Below, one piece after another: positions 43,753 through 52,462 of a stretch of 64,000 bases of DNA; position 1 is the first letter of the stretch; the number at the start of each line of letters is the position of its first letter. The stretch is taken from positions 372,001-436,000 of the forward strand of contig NZ_JAGDZB010000001.1 of the NCBI RefSeq assembly GCF_049116215.1. The letters run 5' to 3'. The position numbers and the translations under genes were made by a program. This DNA is from Shimia sp049116215. Its GTDB lineage: Bacteria > Pseudomonadota > Alphaproteobacteria > Rhodobacterales > Rhodobacteraceae. The notes under the pieces were generated by a model. The model worked only from the letters and a program-made list of their open reading frames with translations. It searched no databases and was not told the origin of the DNA.

Positions 43753-44497
43753 GCAACTGGTGGTCATCACCGGCGCGGGCTCCGGATTGGGGCGAGCCTT
43801 GGCGATTGAGCTTTGCGGACAAGACCTGCTTGTCGCGGGCTTGGGACGCCGTGCAGACGCGCTGCGCGAGACGGCGGCTTTGGCGGGTGACAGCTTCACC
43901 CCCGTGGTGGCCGACGTCTCCGACGCCGCCCAAGTGCGCGCCGCCTTTGACAACATCCGGACCATCGCGCCGGTCTCGATCTTGATCAACAACGCTGGCG
44001 TCTACCCGCACCGCGACATGCTGGACGAAACCCCGGAAAGCTTTATGCAGACTGTGGCGATCAACCTTGGTGGCACGGTGGCCTGCACCTCGGAGGCCCT
44101 CAAGGACATGTGCGAGGCAGGGCGCGGCCGTATCCTCAATGTGTCGAGCTTTGCGGATATGCATCCCCTGCCCTGCAGCGCGGCCTACTCTGTGTCCAAA
44201 GGCGCGGTGACAACCTTCTCCCGCGCCTTGGTGGCCGATCTGGGGGATCGTTTGCCCAAGATTGTGATCAGCACATGGATGCCGGGCATGCTCAACACAG
44301 AGATGGGTTTGGCCGAAGGGCTTGATCCGGCTGTCGCGGCCAAATGGGGCGCGGGGCTGGCACTTTGGGAGGATCCGTCACTGAATGGCGCGGTGTTTGA
44401 GATGGATCGGGAAATCTTGCCGTCGCGCGGCCTAAAGGGGCGATTGAAAGACGCGGTGCGATTAAAAAGCCGCAAGCCTCGGCTGATCCCGACTTAG
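43745..44497 (+). CDS. Short-chain dehydrogenase/reductase
   Basis: 250 residues, overlapping the GMC gene by 8 nt. Classical SDR: VVITGAGSGLGRALAIEL (NAD(P)-binding glycine motif), NNAGVYP, and the catalytic Y-x-x-x-K in SAAYSVSKGAVTTFSRAL with the Ser in NVSSFADM. The C terminus is basic (LKGRLKDAVRLKSRKPRL). Probably reduces or epimerises the keto-sugar made by the preceding oxidoreductase; this pairing is inferred from coupling only. Convergent with the WecG/TagA gene, overlapping its stop by 4 nt. Confidence 0.9.
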   Translation: MAKQLVVITGAGSGLGRALAIELCGQDLLVAGLGRRADALRETAALAGDSFTPVVADVSDAAQVRAAFDNIRTIAPVSILINNAGVYPHRDMLDETPESFMQTVAINLGGTVACTSEALKDMCEAGRGRILNVSSFADMHPLPCSAAYSVSKGAVTTFSRALVADLGDRLPKIVISTWMPGMLNTEMGLAEGLDPAVAAKWGAGLALWEDPSLNGAVFEMDREILPSRGLKGRLKDAVRLKSRKPRLIPT

Positions 44498-45264
44498 TCC
44501 CTCTGCGCGCGCGCCTCTTTCATCAAGCGCGGCAAAATCCCGATACAGCGCAGATAGCGCCCGGCCAGTCGCGCCGGATTGCTCAGCGCGCGCCAAAGCC
44601 ACTCCAGCGCCAATTTGCGGACCCATTCGGGAGCACGGTTTTGCGTGCCTGCGAGGAAATCCAATCCCGCCCCAATGCTGGCAAAGCCCATCTGCGGCAC
44701 CACCTGCCGCCCGCGCGCGGCCAGCCGCTCCTGCTTGGGCGCGCCCAGCGCCAGAAACGCCATCCGCGCGCCCACCTCCGCTGCCTGTTTCAACACAGCC
44801 TCTGCCGCCGCGCTTTCCGGATCAAACCCCATGGGCGGAGCGAAACAAGCCGCGACTTCCAAGCCCGGAGCTTGTGTTTTCAACGCCTCTGCCGCCGCAG
44901 CCAAAGCCTCATCGGTGCTGCCAATCAACGCCACCGGCGTGCCTTCCTCGGCCGCCCACCGCGCCAATGGCACCACCAAATCCGCGCCCGGCAGCAGGTC
45001 CACCGGTTTCCCGGCCTTGCGGGACAACCACACAATGGGATTGCCGTCCGCCACCACAAAATCCTGCGCCAAATAGGCGATGGCAAAGCCTTCGTCCTTG
45101 GCCAATTTCACCAGATGATCGAGGTTGATGGTCGCCAGCGCGAAGCCCTCATGAGCCGCAAACCGTGCTCGCACCGCGCGCTCCAAAGTGGCGTGGTCCG
45201 CAACATTGACTGTCACCGGTCCTTTGATGGTGGAAAACTGCACAGAGTGTCCTTTGGCTTTCAT
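44494..45264 (-). CDS. WecG/TagA/CpsF-family glycosyltransferase
   Basis: 256 residues, normal family length. Motifs: FALATINLDHLVKLAKDEGF, VVADGNPIVWLSRKAGKP, DLLPGADLVVPL, GTPVALIGSTDEAL, MAFLALGAPKQERLA, and SIGAGLDFLAGTQNRAPEWVRKLALEWLWRAL (the conserved ending with the WLWR core). This family adds ManNAc-type or other sugars to lipid-linked GlcNAc in EPS, teichoic acid and enterobacterial antigen pathways. Only glycosyltransferase of the EPS locus on the minus strand; it has its own divergent promoter region. Confidence 0.93.
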   Translation of the reverse strand: MKAKGHSVQFSTIKGPVTVNVADHATLERAVRARFAAHEGFALATINLDHLVKLAKDEGFAIAYLAQDFVVADGNPIVWLSRKAGKPVDLLPGADLVVPLARWAAEEGTPVALIGSTDEALAAAAEALKTQAPGLEVAACFAPPMGFDPESAAAEAVLKQAAEVGARMAFLALGAPKQERLAARGRQVVPQMGFASIGAGLDFLAGTQNRAPEWVRKLALEWLWRALSNPARLAGRYLRCIGILPRLMKEARAQRD

Positions 45265-45326
45265 TTAGCAAGACCTTACCAACTCCCTCACCCGACGTCA
45301 GAAACCACAAAGTTATTTCCCTCAAG

Positions 45327-45421
45327 TGGTTCAAAAGCGCCACAATTCCCCCATCCCAACCATCGGCCTCGGTGGTATTTCACGCCAAAATACCTATAGT
45401 CATGCCGTATTGGTTCAAAAG
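45327..45421. repeat. Divergent control region with 11-bp direct repeats and an inverted repeat
   Basis: TGGTTCAAAAG occurs at 45327-45337 and 45411-45421. Between them GGTATTT (45374-45380) and AAATACC (45388-45394) form a perfect 7-bp inverted repeat with a 7-nt spacer. The inverted repeat lies about 40-60 bases before the ATG at 45433 and about 110-130 bases from the divergent start at 45264. It is a candidate operator set for both genes. Confidence 0.45.
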
Positions 45422-45432
45422 GATTCCCACCC

Positions 45433-46566
45433 ATGACTGCCGCCCAAACCCGCAGTGTGTCGATCATCGGATGCGGCTTTGTCGCCGACCTCTACATGCG
45501 GTCCTTTGCTGCCCATCCCGACATCGCGGTGACGCAGGTGTACGACCATGATCCCAATCGCTTAAAAGCCTTTGCCGATCACTGGAACCTGCACACTGCG
45601 GACAGTTTGGAACGATTTCTGGCCAACCTGCCGCAAGGCTCGCTGGTGCTAAACCTGACCAACCCCAGTGCGCATTACGATGTCTCGCGCGCTTGTCTGG
45701 AGTCGGGGCATCACGTCTATTCCGAGAAACCTTTGGCCACAGAAATGGCCGATGCCATCGCGCTGCATGAGCTGGCTGCACAAAAAGGCCTACTGCTGTC
45801 CTCCGCGCCTTGTTCGGTGCTAGGCGAAGCGGCGCAGACCTTGGGCAAAGCCATTCGTGATGACGTGGCTGGCCCTGTGCGCCTGATTTACGCCGAGCTG
45901 GATGACGGCTTTATCCCGCAGGCGCCATATGCCGATTGGACAAGCGAAAGCGGCGCGCATTGGCCTGCTGAGGACGAGTTTGCCGTCGGCTGCACCCTGG
46001 AACATGCCGGCTACTACCTGACCTGGCTGATTGGCATGTTTGGCTCGGTACGTCGCGTGGTGGCAGCCTCTGCCGAATGCCTGCCGGGCAAGGAGATCAC
46101 CGGCACGCCAGACTTTTCCACCGCCACGCTGTTCTTTGAAAACGGCATCACCGCGCGACTGACCTGCTCGATTGTGGCGAGCCACGATCACAAAATCCGC
46201 GTGTTTGGCGACAATGGCGTGCTTCAAGTGAAGCAGGCCTGGGACAATGACGCACCGGTCAAATTCCACCGCCGCTTCACACTGCGCCGTCGATTGGTCG
46301 AGCATCCGATTGGCACGCGGCAAAAGATCAAAGGCGACACCCACCCCAAGGTGGAGCGCTGGGGCGCGGCGGCGATGAACTTTGCCCTTGGCCCTACCGA
46401 AATGCTCGACGCCTTGGCCGAGGGCCGTCCGTGCCGCCTCTCACCAGATTTTGCCCTGCACCTCAATGAGGTCACGCTGGCCATTCAAAATTCCGGGGCG
46501 GATGGCTGCGCACAAGACATGACCACGCGCTGTGAGCCAATGGCGCCCATGCCTTGGGCCACATGA
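45433..46566 (+). CDS. Gfo/Idh/MocA-family oxidoreductase
   Basis: 377 residues. Rossmann start VSIIGCGFVADLYMRSF; the family's EKP signature in HHVYSEKPLATEMADA; the C-terminal beta-sheet domain includes GCTLEHAGYYLTWLIGMFGSVRRV with the His expected near the active site. NAD(P)-dependent oxidation or reduction of a sugar or its nucleotide derivative is likely. Its stop overlaps the epimerase start (ATGA). The same two activities recur as a single fused protein at 49722. Confidence 0.92.
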   Translation: MTAAQTRSVSIIGCGFVADLYMRSFAAHPDIAVTQVYDHDPNRLKAFADHWNLHTADSLERFLANLPQGSLVLNLTNPSAHYDVSRACLESGHHVYSEKPLATEMADAIALHELAAQKGLLLSSAPCSVLGEAAQTLGKAIRDDVAGPVRLIYAELDDGFIPQAPYADWTSESGAHWPAEDEFAVGCTLEHAGYYLTWLIGMFGSVRRVVAASAECLPGKEITGTPDFSTATLFFENGITARLTCSIVASHDHKIRVFGDNGVLQVKQAWDNDAPVKFHRRFTLRRRLVEHPIGTRQKIKGDTHPKVERWGAAAMNFALGPTEMLDALAEGRPCRLSPDFALHLNEVTLAIQNSGADGCAQDMTTRCEPMAPMPWAT

Positions 46567-47540
46567 GCGGGGCCACCCTAGCCATAACCGGAGCCACAGG
46601 CTTTATCGGGCGCCACTGCGTGGAGCGCGCCCGCGCCGAGGGCTCCGCATTGCGTCTGTTTGTGCGCGATATGGCGAAGGTGCCCGCCGCATGGCAGGCA
46701 GATGACACCGTTGAAATCTTTGCGATGGACCTGACCGCAACGGGAGACGAACTGGCGCAGGCTTTGACCGGCATCCAAACCTTGATCCACTGTGCAGCGA
46801 CACTGTCCGGCGATCAGGAACGTGACACGGTGGCAGCTTCAGTGGCGGTGATCGACGCGGTGATCAGCGCGCAGGTGCCCCATGTAGCACTGGCGGGATC
46901 GCTCTCGGTCTATGACGTGAGTGGCGTGCCCAAAGGCCGGACGGTGGACGAAGTCACACGGGTGAACACCGACGGGCGGGATGCCTATTCGCAGGCCAAG
47001 CTCACACAGGAAACCCTCTTTCGTGACGGCGCTTCGCTTTATGGCTATGCGCTATCAATCCTGCGTCTTGGGGCCGTCTGGGGGCCGGATCACCTGTTCA
47101 ACGCCCACATCGGGCCAGCGGTCGGCAGCACTTTGCTGAAAATCGACGGCGGCGGCGAAGTGCCTCTGTGCCGCGTCGACTTGGCCGCCGAAGCGCTGCT
47201 TAAAGCGGCCCATGAAAACACCGGTGTCGGCACGCTCAACGTGCTGGACGACGATCGCCCCAGCCGCGCAGCCTTCCTGACCGCGTTTCGCGCCTGTGGT
47301 TGGCCCAAACGGGTCTGGCCAACGCCCCTGATCCTCTGGCGTCTCGCGGCATTTCTGACACCAAACAGCCCCTCCCTGCCCGGCCTTCTGCGCCGCGCCG
47401 TGCTGGAAGCCCGCCACCGCCCCGTTCACTATTCAAACACCATGATGCACAATCGCCTTGGCCCTGTCACAATGCTGCCGTTTGCGGCTGCGATGCAGGC
47501 CGCGATTGAGCAGCAAGAGCAGCAGGCCCCTCCGCCGTGA
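46563..47540 (+). CDS. NAD-dependent epimerase/dehydratase
   Basis: 325 residues. Extended SDR: LAITGATGFIGRHCVERA, LIHCAATLSGD, the Y-x-x-x-K in DAYSQAKLTQETLF, and RLGAVWGPDHLF. The C-terminal half is shorter on canonical substrate motifs, so the sugar is not assignable. ATGA-coupled to the Gfo/Idh gene upstream and GTGA-coupled to the GT4 downstream, so the product probably feeds the glycosyltransferases that follow. Confidence 0.9.
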   Translation: MSGATLAITGATGFIGRHCVERARAEGSALRLFVRDMAKVPAAWQADDTVEIFAMDLTATGDELAQALTGIQTLIHCAATLSGDQERDTVAASVAVIDAVISAQVPHVALAGSLSVYDVSGVPKGRTVDEVTRVNTDGRDAYSQAKLTQETLFRDGASLYGYALSILRLGAVWGPDHLFNAHIGPAVGSTLLKIDGGGEVPLCRVDLAAEALLKAAHENTGVGTLNVLDDDRPSRAAFLTAFRACGWPKRVWPTPLILWRLAAFLTPNSPSLPGLLRRAVLEARHRPVHYSNTMMHNRLGPVTMLPFAAAMQAAIEQQEQQAPPP

Positions 47541-48760
47541 GCGACACTAAAAAGACCCCCATCGCCTATCTGACCGGCGAATACCCCCGCGCCACCGATA
47601 CCTTTATCCAGCGCGAGGTCGCAGCCTTGCGCGCCCTAGGCCAGCCGGTGGAAACCTGCTCCGTGCGCCGCACCGGTGTGGAACATCTCGTCGGCGAAGA
47701 GCAAAAGGCCGAGGCCAAAGCCACCTTTTACATTCTTGCTGCTGCAAAATCGCCAGTGACCCTACTGAGCGCCGTTTTTGGCGCGTTGGTACGCAACCCT
47801 GTGCGGTTTTTCAAAGCGCTGGTTTTGGCAGTCAAAACCGCGCCGCCCGGTTTCCGCAACCTGATCTTTCAGCTGTTTTATTTTGCCGAAGCCGCCGTAT
47901 TGGCCGCGCATCTGCGCAAGAAAGGCGTGTGGCACCTGCACAACCACATTGCCAAGTCCTCCTGCACTGTTGCCATGCTGATGAGCGAGCTGTCGGGCAT
48001 CCCCTTCAGCTTCACCCTGCACGGGCCGGACATCTTCTTTGCGCCGGATCACTGGCGGCTGGACGAGAAAATCAAACGAGCCAAATTTGTCGCCTGTATC
48101 AGCCATTTCTGCCGTTCGCAGGCGATGGCGTTTAGCGATCCGAAACATTGGTCCAAGCTGCACATCATCCACTGCGGCGTGGAACCCGCGCGGTATGATG
48201 CAAGCGAAGACCCGGTGGAGACCAATCTGCTGTTTGTTGGCCGTCTGGCGCCTGTGAAAGGCCTGCCGATCCTGCTACGCGCGCTGGAACCGCTGAAAGC
48301 CGAGTTCCCAAAGATCTACCTCACCGTGATTGGCGATGGGCCGGGCCGTAAGGCGCTGGAGCATCAGACCGAGGCGGCAGGTCTGTCAGACAACGTGTCT
48401 TTTGTCGGCTACAAATCGCAATCCGAAGTGGCCGAGGCGCTGGCCGCCTCTGACCTCTTTGTCCTGCCCAGCTTTGCCGAAGGCGTGCCTGTGGTACTGA
48501 TGGAAGCCATGGCGGCGCGGCGCCCGGTTGTAACCACGCATATTGCGGGCATTCCAGAGTTGGTGACCGATGGCGCCTCCGGCCTGTTGGTGCCGCCCGG
48601 CAACCCACATGCACTGGCCGATGCCATTGGCAAAATCCTCGCCAACCCGGCCCGCGCCACGGCGATGGGCATCGCAGGGCGCGCCATGGTGGAAAAGGCT
48701 TTTGACATCAAAAAGGAAGCCGCACGTCTGGGTGAACTGCTGGACGGGGGCCAAACATGA
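47537..48760 (+). CDS. Family 4 glycosyltransferase (WcaL-like)
   Basis: 407 residues, GTG start. N-terminal IAYLTGEYPRATDTFIQREVAALRALG is typical of colanic-acid WcaL-like GT4 enzymes; HLHNHIAKSSCTVAMLMSEL and FTLHGPDIFF follow. The C-terminal GT-B half has LLFVGRLAPVKGLPILLRAL and the E-x7-E motif in PSFAEGVPVVLMEAMAARRP. Retaining enzyme using a nucleotide sugar, acting at the inner face of the membrane on a lipid-linked intermediate. Coupled to both neighbours by 4-nt overlaps. Confidence 0.93.
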   Translation: MSDTKKTPIAYLTGEYPRATDTFIQREVAALRALGQPVETCSVRRTGVEHLVGEEQKAEAKATFYILAAAKSPVTLLSAVFGALVRNPVRFFKALVLAVKTAPPGFRNLIFQLFYFAEAAVLAAHLRKKGVWHLHNHIAKSSCTVAMLMSELSGIPFSFTLHGPDIFFAPDHWRLDEKIKRAKFVACISHFCRSQAMAFSDPKHWSKLHIIHCGVEPARYDASEDPVETNLLFVGRLAPVKGLPILLRALEPLKAEFPKIYLTVIGDGPGRKALEHQTEAAGLSDNVSFVGYKSQSEVAEALAASDLFVLPSFAEGVPVVLMEAMAARRPVVTTHIAGIPELVTDGASGLLVPPGNPHALADAIGKILANPARATAMGIAGRAMVEKAFDIKKEAARLGELLDGGQT

Positions 48761-49725
48761 GCACCACCGCCGTCATCATTGGGCGCAACGAGGGCAAACG
48801 CCTGATCGCCTGCCTCGCCTCTTTGCAAGCGCAGGGCGTGGAGATGGTCTATGTCGACAGCGGCAGCTGGGACAATTCCGTCGCCGAGGCGCGCAAGGTT
48901 GGCGCGCTGGTCGTCGAGCTGGACAACAGCCTGCCTTTCACCGCCGCCCGCGCGCGCCAAGCTGGATTTGACGCGCTGGCGCAAACCGGTGACCTGCCGG
49001 AGTTTGTGCAGTTTGTGGATGGCGATTGCATTGTGGTCGACGGCTGGATCGCAGCAGGCGAAAAGGCCTTGCGTGAGGATGATAGCCTGGGCCTGATCAC
49101 CGGCTGGCGGGCGGAGCTCTATCCCGAGCGCAGTGTCTACAACGCGCTGTGTGATTTTGAATGGCACCGCCCGGCAGGCGAGATTGTTGCCTGTGGTGGT
49201 GACATGATGGTGCGGTCCAAAGCCTTCGTGGAGGCTGGTGGGTTTGACGCCACGGTGATTGCCGCCGAGGACGACGAATTCTGCGTGCGCCTTGCCAAAG
49301 CCGGTTGGAAACTGCGCCGCCTGCCGCAGGAAATGACCCGCCATGACGCCGCAATGCTGCGCTTTGGGCAATGGTGGCAGCGCGCGGTGCGCACCGGCCA
49401 TGGCTTTGCCCAGGTGGGCTGGATGCACCCGCCGTATTTCCGCAAGGAACAACTGCGCGGCGTGATTTACGGCCTGCTCCTGCCCTTGCTGGCGCTCTGG
49501 GGCCTGATGGACAGCGCGTTGCTGTTCCTGTTGGTACTCGCGATCTATGTCACGAATTACATCCGCACCAAAAACGGCCTTGTCCGCGAGGGGTTACCCT
49601 ATTGGGAAGCCTGGCGCCACGCGCGCCTTCTGACCCTGTCCAAACTGCCCAATGTGATGGGCATGATCCTGTTTCATTGGCGCCGCATCCGTGGCCGCGC
49701 CATGCGCATCATCGAGTATAAATGA
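48757..49725 (+). CDS. Family 2 glycosyltransferase with C-terminal membrane anchor
   Basis: 322 residues. GT-A motifs: TAVIIGRNEGKRLIACLASL, MVYVDSGSWDNSVAEA, VQFVDGDCIVVDGW (metal site), and GGDMMVRSKAFVEAGGFD. The C-terminal 90 residues contain two hydrophobic segments (GVIYGLLLPLLALWGL and ALLFLLVLAIYVTNYI), so the enzyme is probably membrane-tethered. Overlaps the fused oxidoreductase/epimerase gene by ATGA. Confidence 0.92.
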   Translation: MSTTAVIIGRNEGKRLIACLASLQAQGVEMVYVDSGSWDNSVAEARKVGALVVELDNSLPFTAARARQAGFDALAQTGDLPEFVQFVDGDCIVVDGWIAAGEKALREDDSLGLITGWRAELYPERSVYNALCDFEWHRPAGEIVACGGDMMVRSKAFVEAGGFDATVIAAEDDEFCVRLAKAGWKLRRLPQEMTRHDAAMLRFGQWWQRAVRTGHGFAQVGWMHPPYFRKEQLRGVIYGLLLPLLALWGLMDSALLFLLVLAIYVTNYIRTKNGLVREGLPYWEAWRHARLLTLSKLPNVMGMILFHWRRIRGRAMRIIEYK

Positions 49726-51842
49726 GCATGAACACATTGTCCGACGACCGCCCGATCCGCGCCGCCCTTTTGGGGGCAGGTTACATCGCTGACTGGCACG
49801 CCGCCGCCATTCTGGCCACACCAGGTGTGGAGCTGGTCGCGGTCTGTGACCAATCCCGCGCCGCCGCCGATGCGCTCGCGCAGACCTATGGCATCGCGGC
49901 TTATACCAATCTGGACAAGCTGCTCTCCGCCAAAGTGGCCGATGCCATCCACATCGTTACGCCGCCGGGCACCCACCGGGCGCTGGCCGAAACCTGCCTG
50001 GCCGCAGGCCATCACGTGCTGGTGGAAAAACCGGTGGCGCTCTCCGGTGCCGAAACCGCCGAAATCCAGCAGATCGCTTCTGACGCAGGCCGTGTCTTTG
50101 CCGCCGGGCACAATTTCATGGGCACGCCGGGCTACCAGCGTCTCAAAACCCGGCTTGAAGCGGGCGAGATAGGCCGCGTTGCCAGCGCGGAGATCAACTG
50201 GAACTTCCCGATGATGCCGCTGCGCTCCGGGCCCTATGGGCTATGGCTGCTGCGGGAACCGAAAAATATGCTGCTGGAGCTGGGGCCGCACTTGTTTGCC
50301 TTTGCCGTGGACCTGTTTGGCCCGCTTACCATCGAGCATCTCAGCCTGTCCAAACCAGTAGAAATCCCCGGCGACACCACGCGTCCGCAGGGCTGGCGCA
50401 TTCTGGCCTCAGCTGGAGATGTGTCGATCACGCTCAACCTGTCGCTGGTGGAAACCATGGACGACCGCTCGGTGATCCTGCACGGCTCCACCGCTACAGC
50501 GCGCTATGACTACGCCCACGACGTTCTAACCGTGGATGCGGAAAACGCCGCGGACATCGTCGCGAACCCATTCCTGCGCCAGATGGGCCTTGCCGGTCAG
50601 CACCTGCGCGAAGGTGTGGTGAATGGCGCGCGGCAGTTGGTGTCTCTGAACCGCAAGTCGCCTTACGGCCTGTCTTTTGCCGGGCTGACCGCGGCATTTT
50701 ACAGCGCCATCCGCTCGGGCCGCGACTTGGATGCACGTTTCCATGGCGACAACGCCACATTGGTGATGCAAGCGATTGACGATGCCATCGCGCTGATGCC
50801 GAAGCCTGCGAAGAAACCGAAACCCGCAAGCCGCGCCAAGCCGAAGCCGTCTGTTCTGGTGATCGGCGGCACCGGCTTCATTGGCCGTGACCTGACCCGC
50901 GCCTGGGTCGCCAAAGGCCGCGATGTCCGCGTGCTGTCGCGCGGCACCTCCGGGCCGTTTGATGACGTCGCCGACCATGTCGAGCTATTTGGCGCCAACC
51001 TGCGCGACCCGGATCAACTCGTCGAAGCCATGGAGGGCATCGAGATTGTCTACCACCTCGGCAAATCCATGGACGCCACCTGGGAGGCGGCGCTGAAAAA
51101 CGACGTGGCGGTGACGGAAACCATCGCTCAGGCAGCACAAGCCGCGGGCGTGAAACGGTTTATCTACACCGGCACCATCGCCAGCTACGACATGTCAGAT
51201 CCCAACGTGACCATCCGCGAAAGCCTGGGCTTTGGCGACGACATGAGCGACCGGAATATCTACGCGAGATCCAAGGCGGAATGTGAGGCGCGGCTGCTGG
51301 AGATGCACCGAAAATGCGACCTGCCGCTAGTAATTGCCCGCCCCGGCATTGTGCTGGGCAAAGGCGGGCCGTTGCAGCATTGGGGCATTGGCCGCTGGCA
51401 CGGCGCAGGCGCGGTGCGCATCTGGGGCAAGGGCAAGCATATCCTGCCGTTTGTGCTTAATGAGGATATCGCCGAAGGGCTGATCCTGATGGCGGAAAAT
51501 GACGATGCTTTGGGGCAGATCTTCAATTTGGTGGGGGAACCGATGTTCTCTGCGACCGACTATTTTGACGCGATCCACGCCCGTCTGGGCGCGCGGATCA
51601 AAGTGAAGCCGGGCAACCTAACCGCGTTTTACGCCTCTGCCTCTGTGAAATATGTCCTGAAGAAACAGGTGTTGCGTCGTGGCGGGTTGTCCAACCCGTC
51701 CTTGGCTGACTGGAAAAGCCGCGCGCATTTCTCGCCGTTTGACAACAGCCTGCCCAAAAAGGTGCTCGGCTGGGAGCCGGAGCGGCGCCGCGATGTGTTC
51801 CTGACCAAAGCCATTGATGAGGCCAACCTGCTTGGCTTCTGA
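49722..51842 (+). CDS. Gfo/Idh/MocA oxidoreductase fused to NAD-dependent epimerase
   Basis: 706 residues. Residues 8-355 are a Gfo/Idh/MocA oxidoreductase (ALLGAGYIADWHAAAI, HHVLVEKPVALSG, ELGPHLFAFAVDLFGPL). A Lys/Pro-rich linker (about 352-375) follows, then an extended SDR epimerase/dehydratase (VLVIGGTGFIGRDLTRAW, VYHLGKSM, Y-x-x-x-K in NIYARSKAECEARLL, RPGIVLGKGGP). The linker shows a true fusion, not a frame artefact. A separate Gfo/Idh and epimerase pair lies 3 kb upstream (45433, 46563), so the locus carries split and fused forms of the same pair. Probably processes an unusual sugar for the EPS repeat. Confidence 0.93.
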   Translation: MSMNTLSDDRPIRAALLGAGYIADWHAAAILATPGVELVAVCDQSRAAADALAQTYGIAAYTNLDKLLSAKVADAIHIVTPPGTHRALAETCLAAGHHVLVEKPVALSGAETAEIQQIASDAGRVFAAGHNFMGTPGYQRLKTRLEAGEIGRVASAEINWNFPMMPLRSGPYGLWLLREPKNMLLELGPHLFAFAVDLFGPLTIEHLSLSKPVEIPGDTTRPQGWRILASAGDVSITLNLSLVETMDDRSVILHGSTATARYDYAHDVLTVDAENAADIVANPFLRQMGLAGQHLREGVVNGARQLVSLNRKSPYGLSFAGLTAAFYSAIRSGRDLDARFHGDNATLVMQAIDDAIALMPKPAKKPKPASRAKPKPSVLVIGGTGFIGRDLTRAWVAKGRDVRVLSRGTSGPFDDVADHVELFGANLRDPDQLVEAMEGIEIVYHLGKSMDATWEAALKNDVAVTETIAQAAQAAGVKRFIYTGTIASYDMSDPNVTIRESLGFGDDMSDRNIYARSKAECEARLLEMHRKCDLPLVIARPGIVLGKGGPLQHWGIGRWHGAGAVRIWGKGKHILPFVLNEDIAEGLILMAENDDALGQIFNLVGEPMFSATDYFDAIHARLGARIKVKPGNLTAFYASASVKYVLKKQVLRRGGLSNPSLADWKSRAHFSPFDNSLPKKVLGWEPERRRDVFLTKAIDEANLLGF

Positions 51843-51843
51843 C

Positions 51844-52371
51844 ATGTCGCTTATCGTTGTCACAGACATCCACGGTGCGCCGGAAGCAGAGTTGTGTTTC
51901 AGTCGCGGCCTGCCCGTGACAGCGCGGCTGTCATTGGCCGGTCTCTGCGGCCAACCCGCGCTTAGCGGCGAAGCCTTGCACCATCACCTGTTCAAAGAGA
52001 ACGGTATGGCGCGTGCGATTGCCGCGTTGAACGACCGCTTGGCAGATCAGCCGCACCTCATTGGCCTCGGTTACAGCGCCGGTGGCACCGCGCTGTGGAA
52101 AGCCGTTCAAGCCGGTGCTTCACTCGCCGGTCTGATCTGCGTCTCCTCTACACGCTTGCGCGATGAAAGCGCTATTGGGGTGCCAACACAGGTGTTTTTT
52201 GGAGAAACTGATCCGGGACGACCGTCAGAGGATTGGCTCGACTCGGTGCCAGACAAGGCCACTGTTCTTCCCAACGCGGCACACGCCTTTTACGCCGACG
52301 CGGACCACCCTGCCCGCGCCGATGTAATCCGAGAAATCACGCGGGCCTTGACGCTGGGGCGTGACTTCTAA
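51844..52371 (+). CDS. Small alpha/beta-hydrolase-like protein
   Basis: 175 residues from ATG 51844, one base after the stop of the fused gene. GYSAGGTALWKAV is a GxSxG nucleophile elbow; VPTQVFFGETDPGR supplies the expected acidic residue and NAAHAFYADADHP a His near the C terminus, so a dienelactone-hydrolase-like triad is plausible. It may remove or transfer an acyl group in the EPS pathway. Family assignment is by motif only. Confidence 0.8.
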   Translation: MSLIVVTDIHGAPEAELCFSRGLPVTARLSLAGLCGQPALSGEALHHHLFKENGMARAIAALNDRLADQPHLIGLGYSAGGTALWKAVQAGASLAGLICVSSTRLRDESAIGVPTQVFFGETDPGRPSEDWLDSVPDKATVLPNAAHAFYADADHPARADVIREITRALTLGRDF

Positions 52372-52462
52372 GAGGCCCTGTCCCCCTATCTCCGCAATGG
52401 TGCCTTTCTTTTGTCCGCATTGCCCTGATAGTTTTGCCTCAAACAGAGCGGATTCACGCGCC

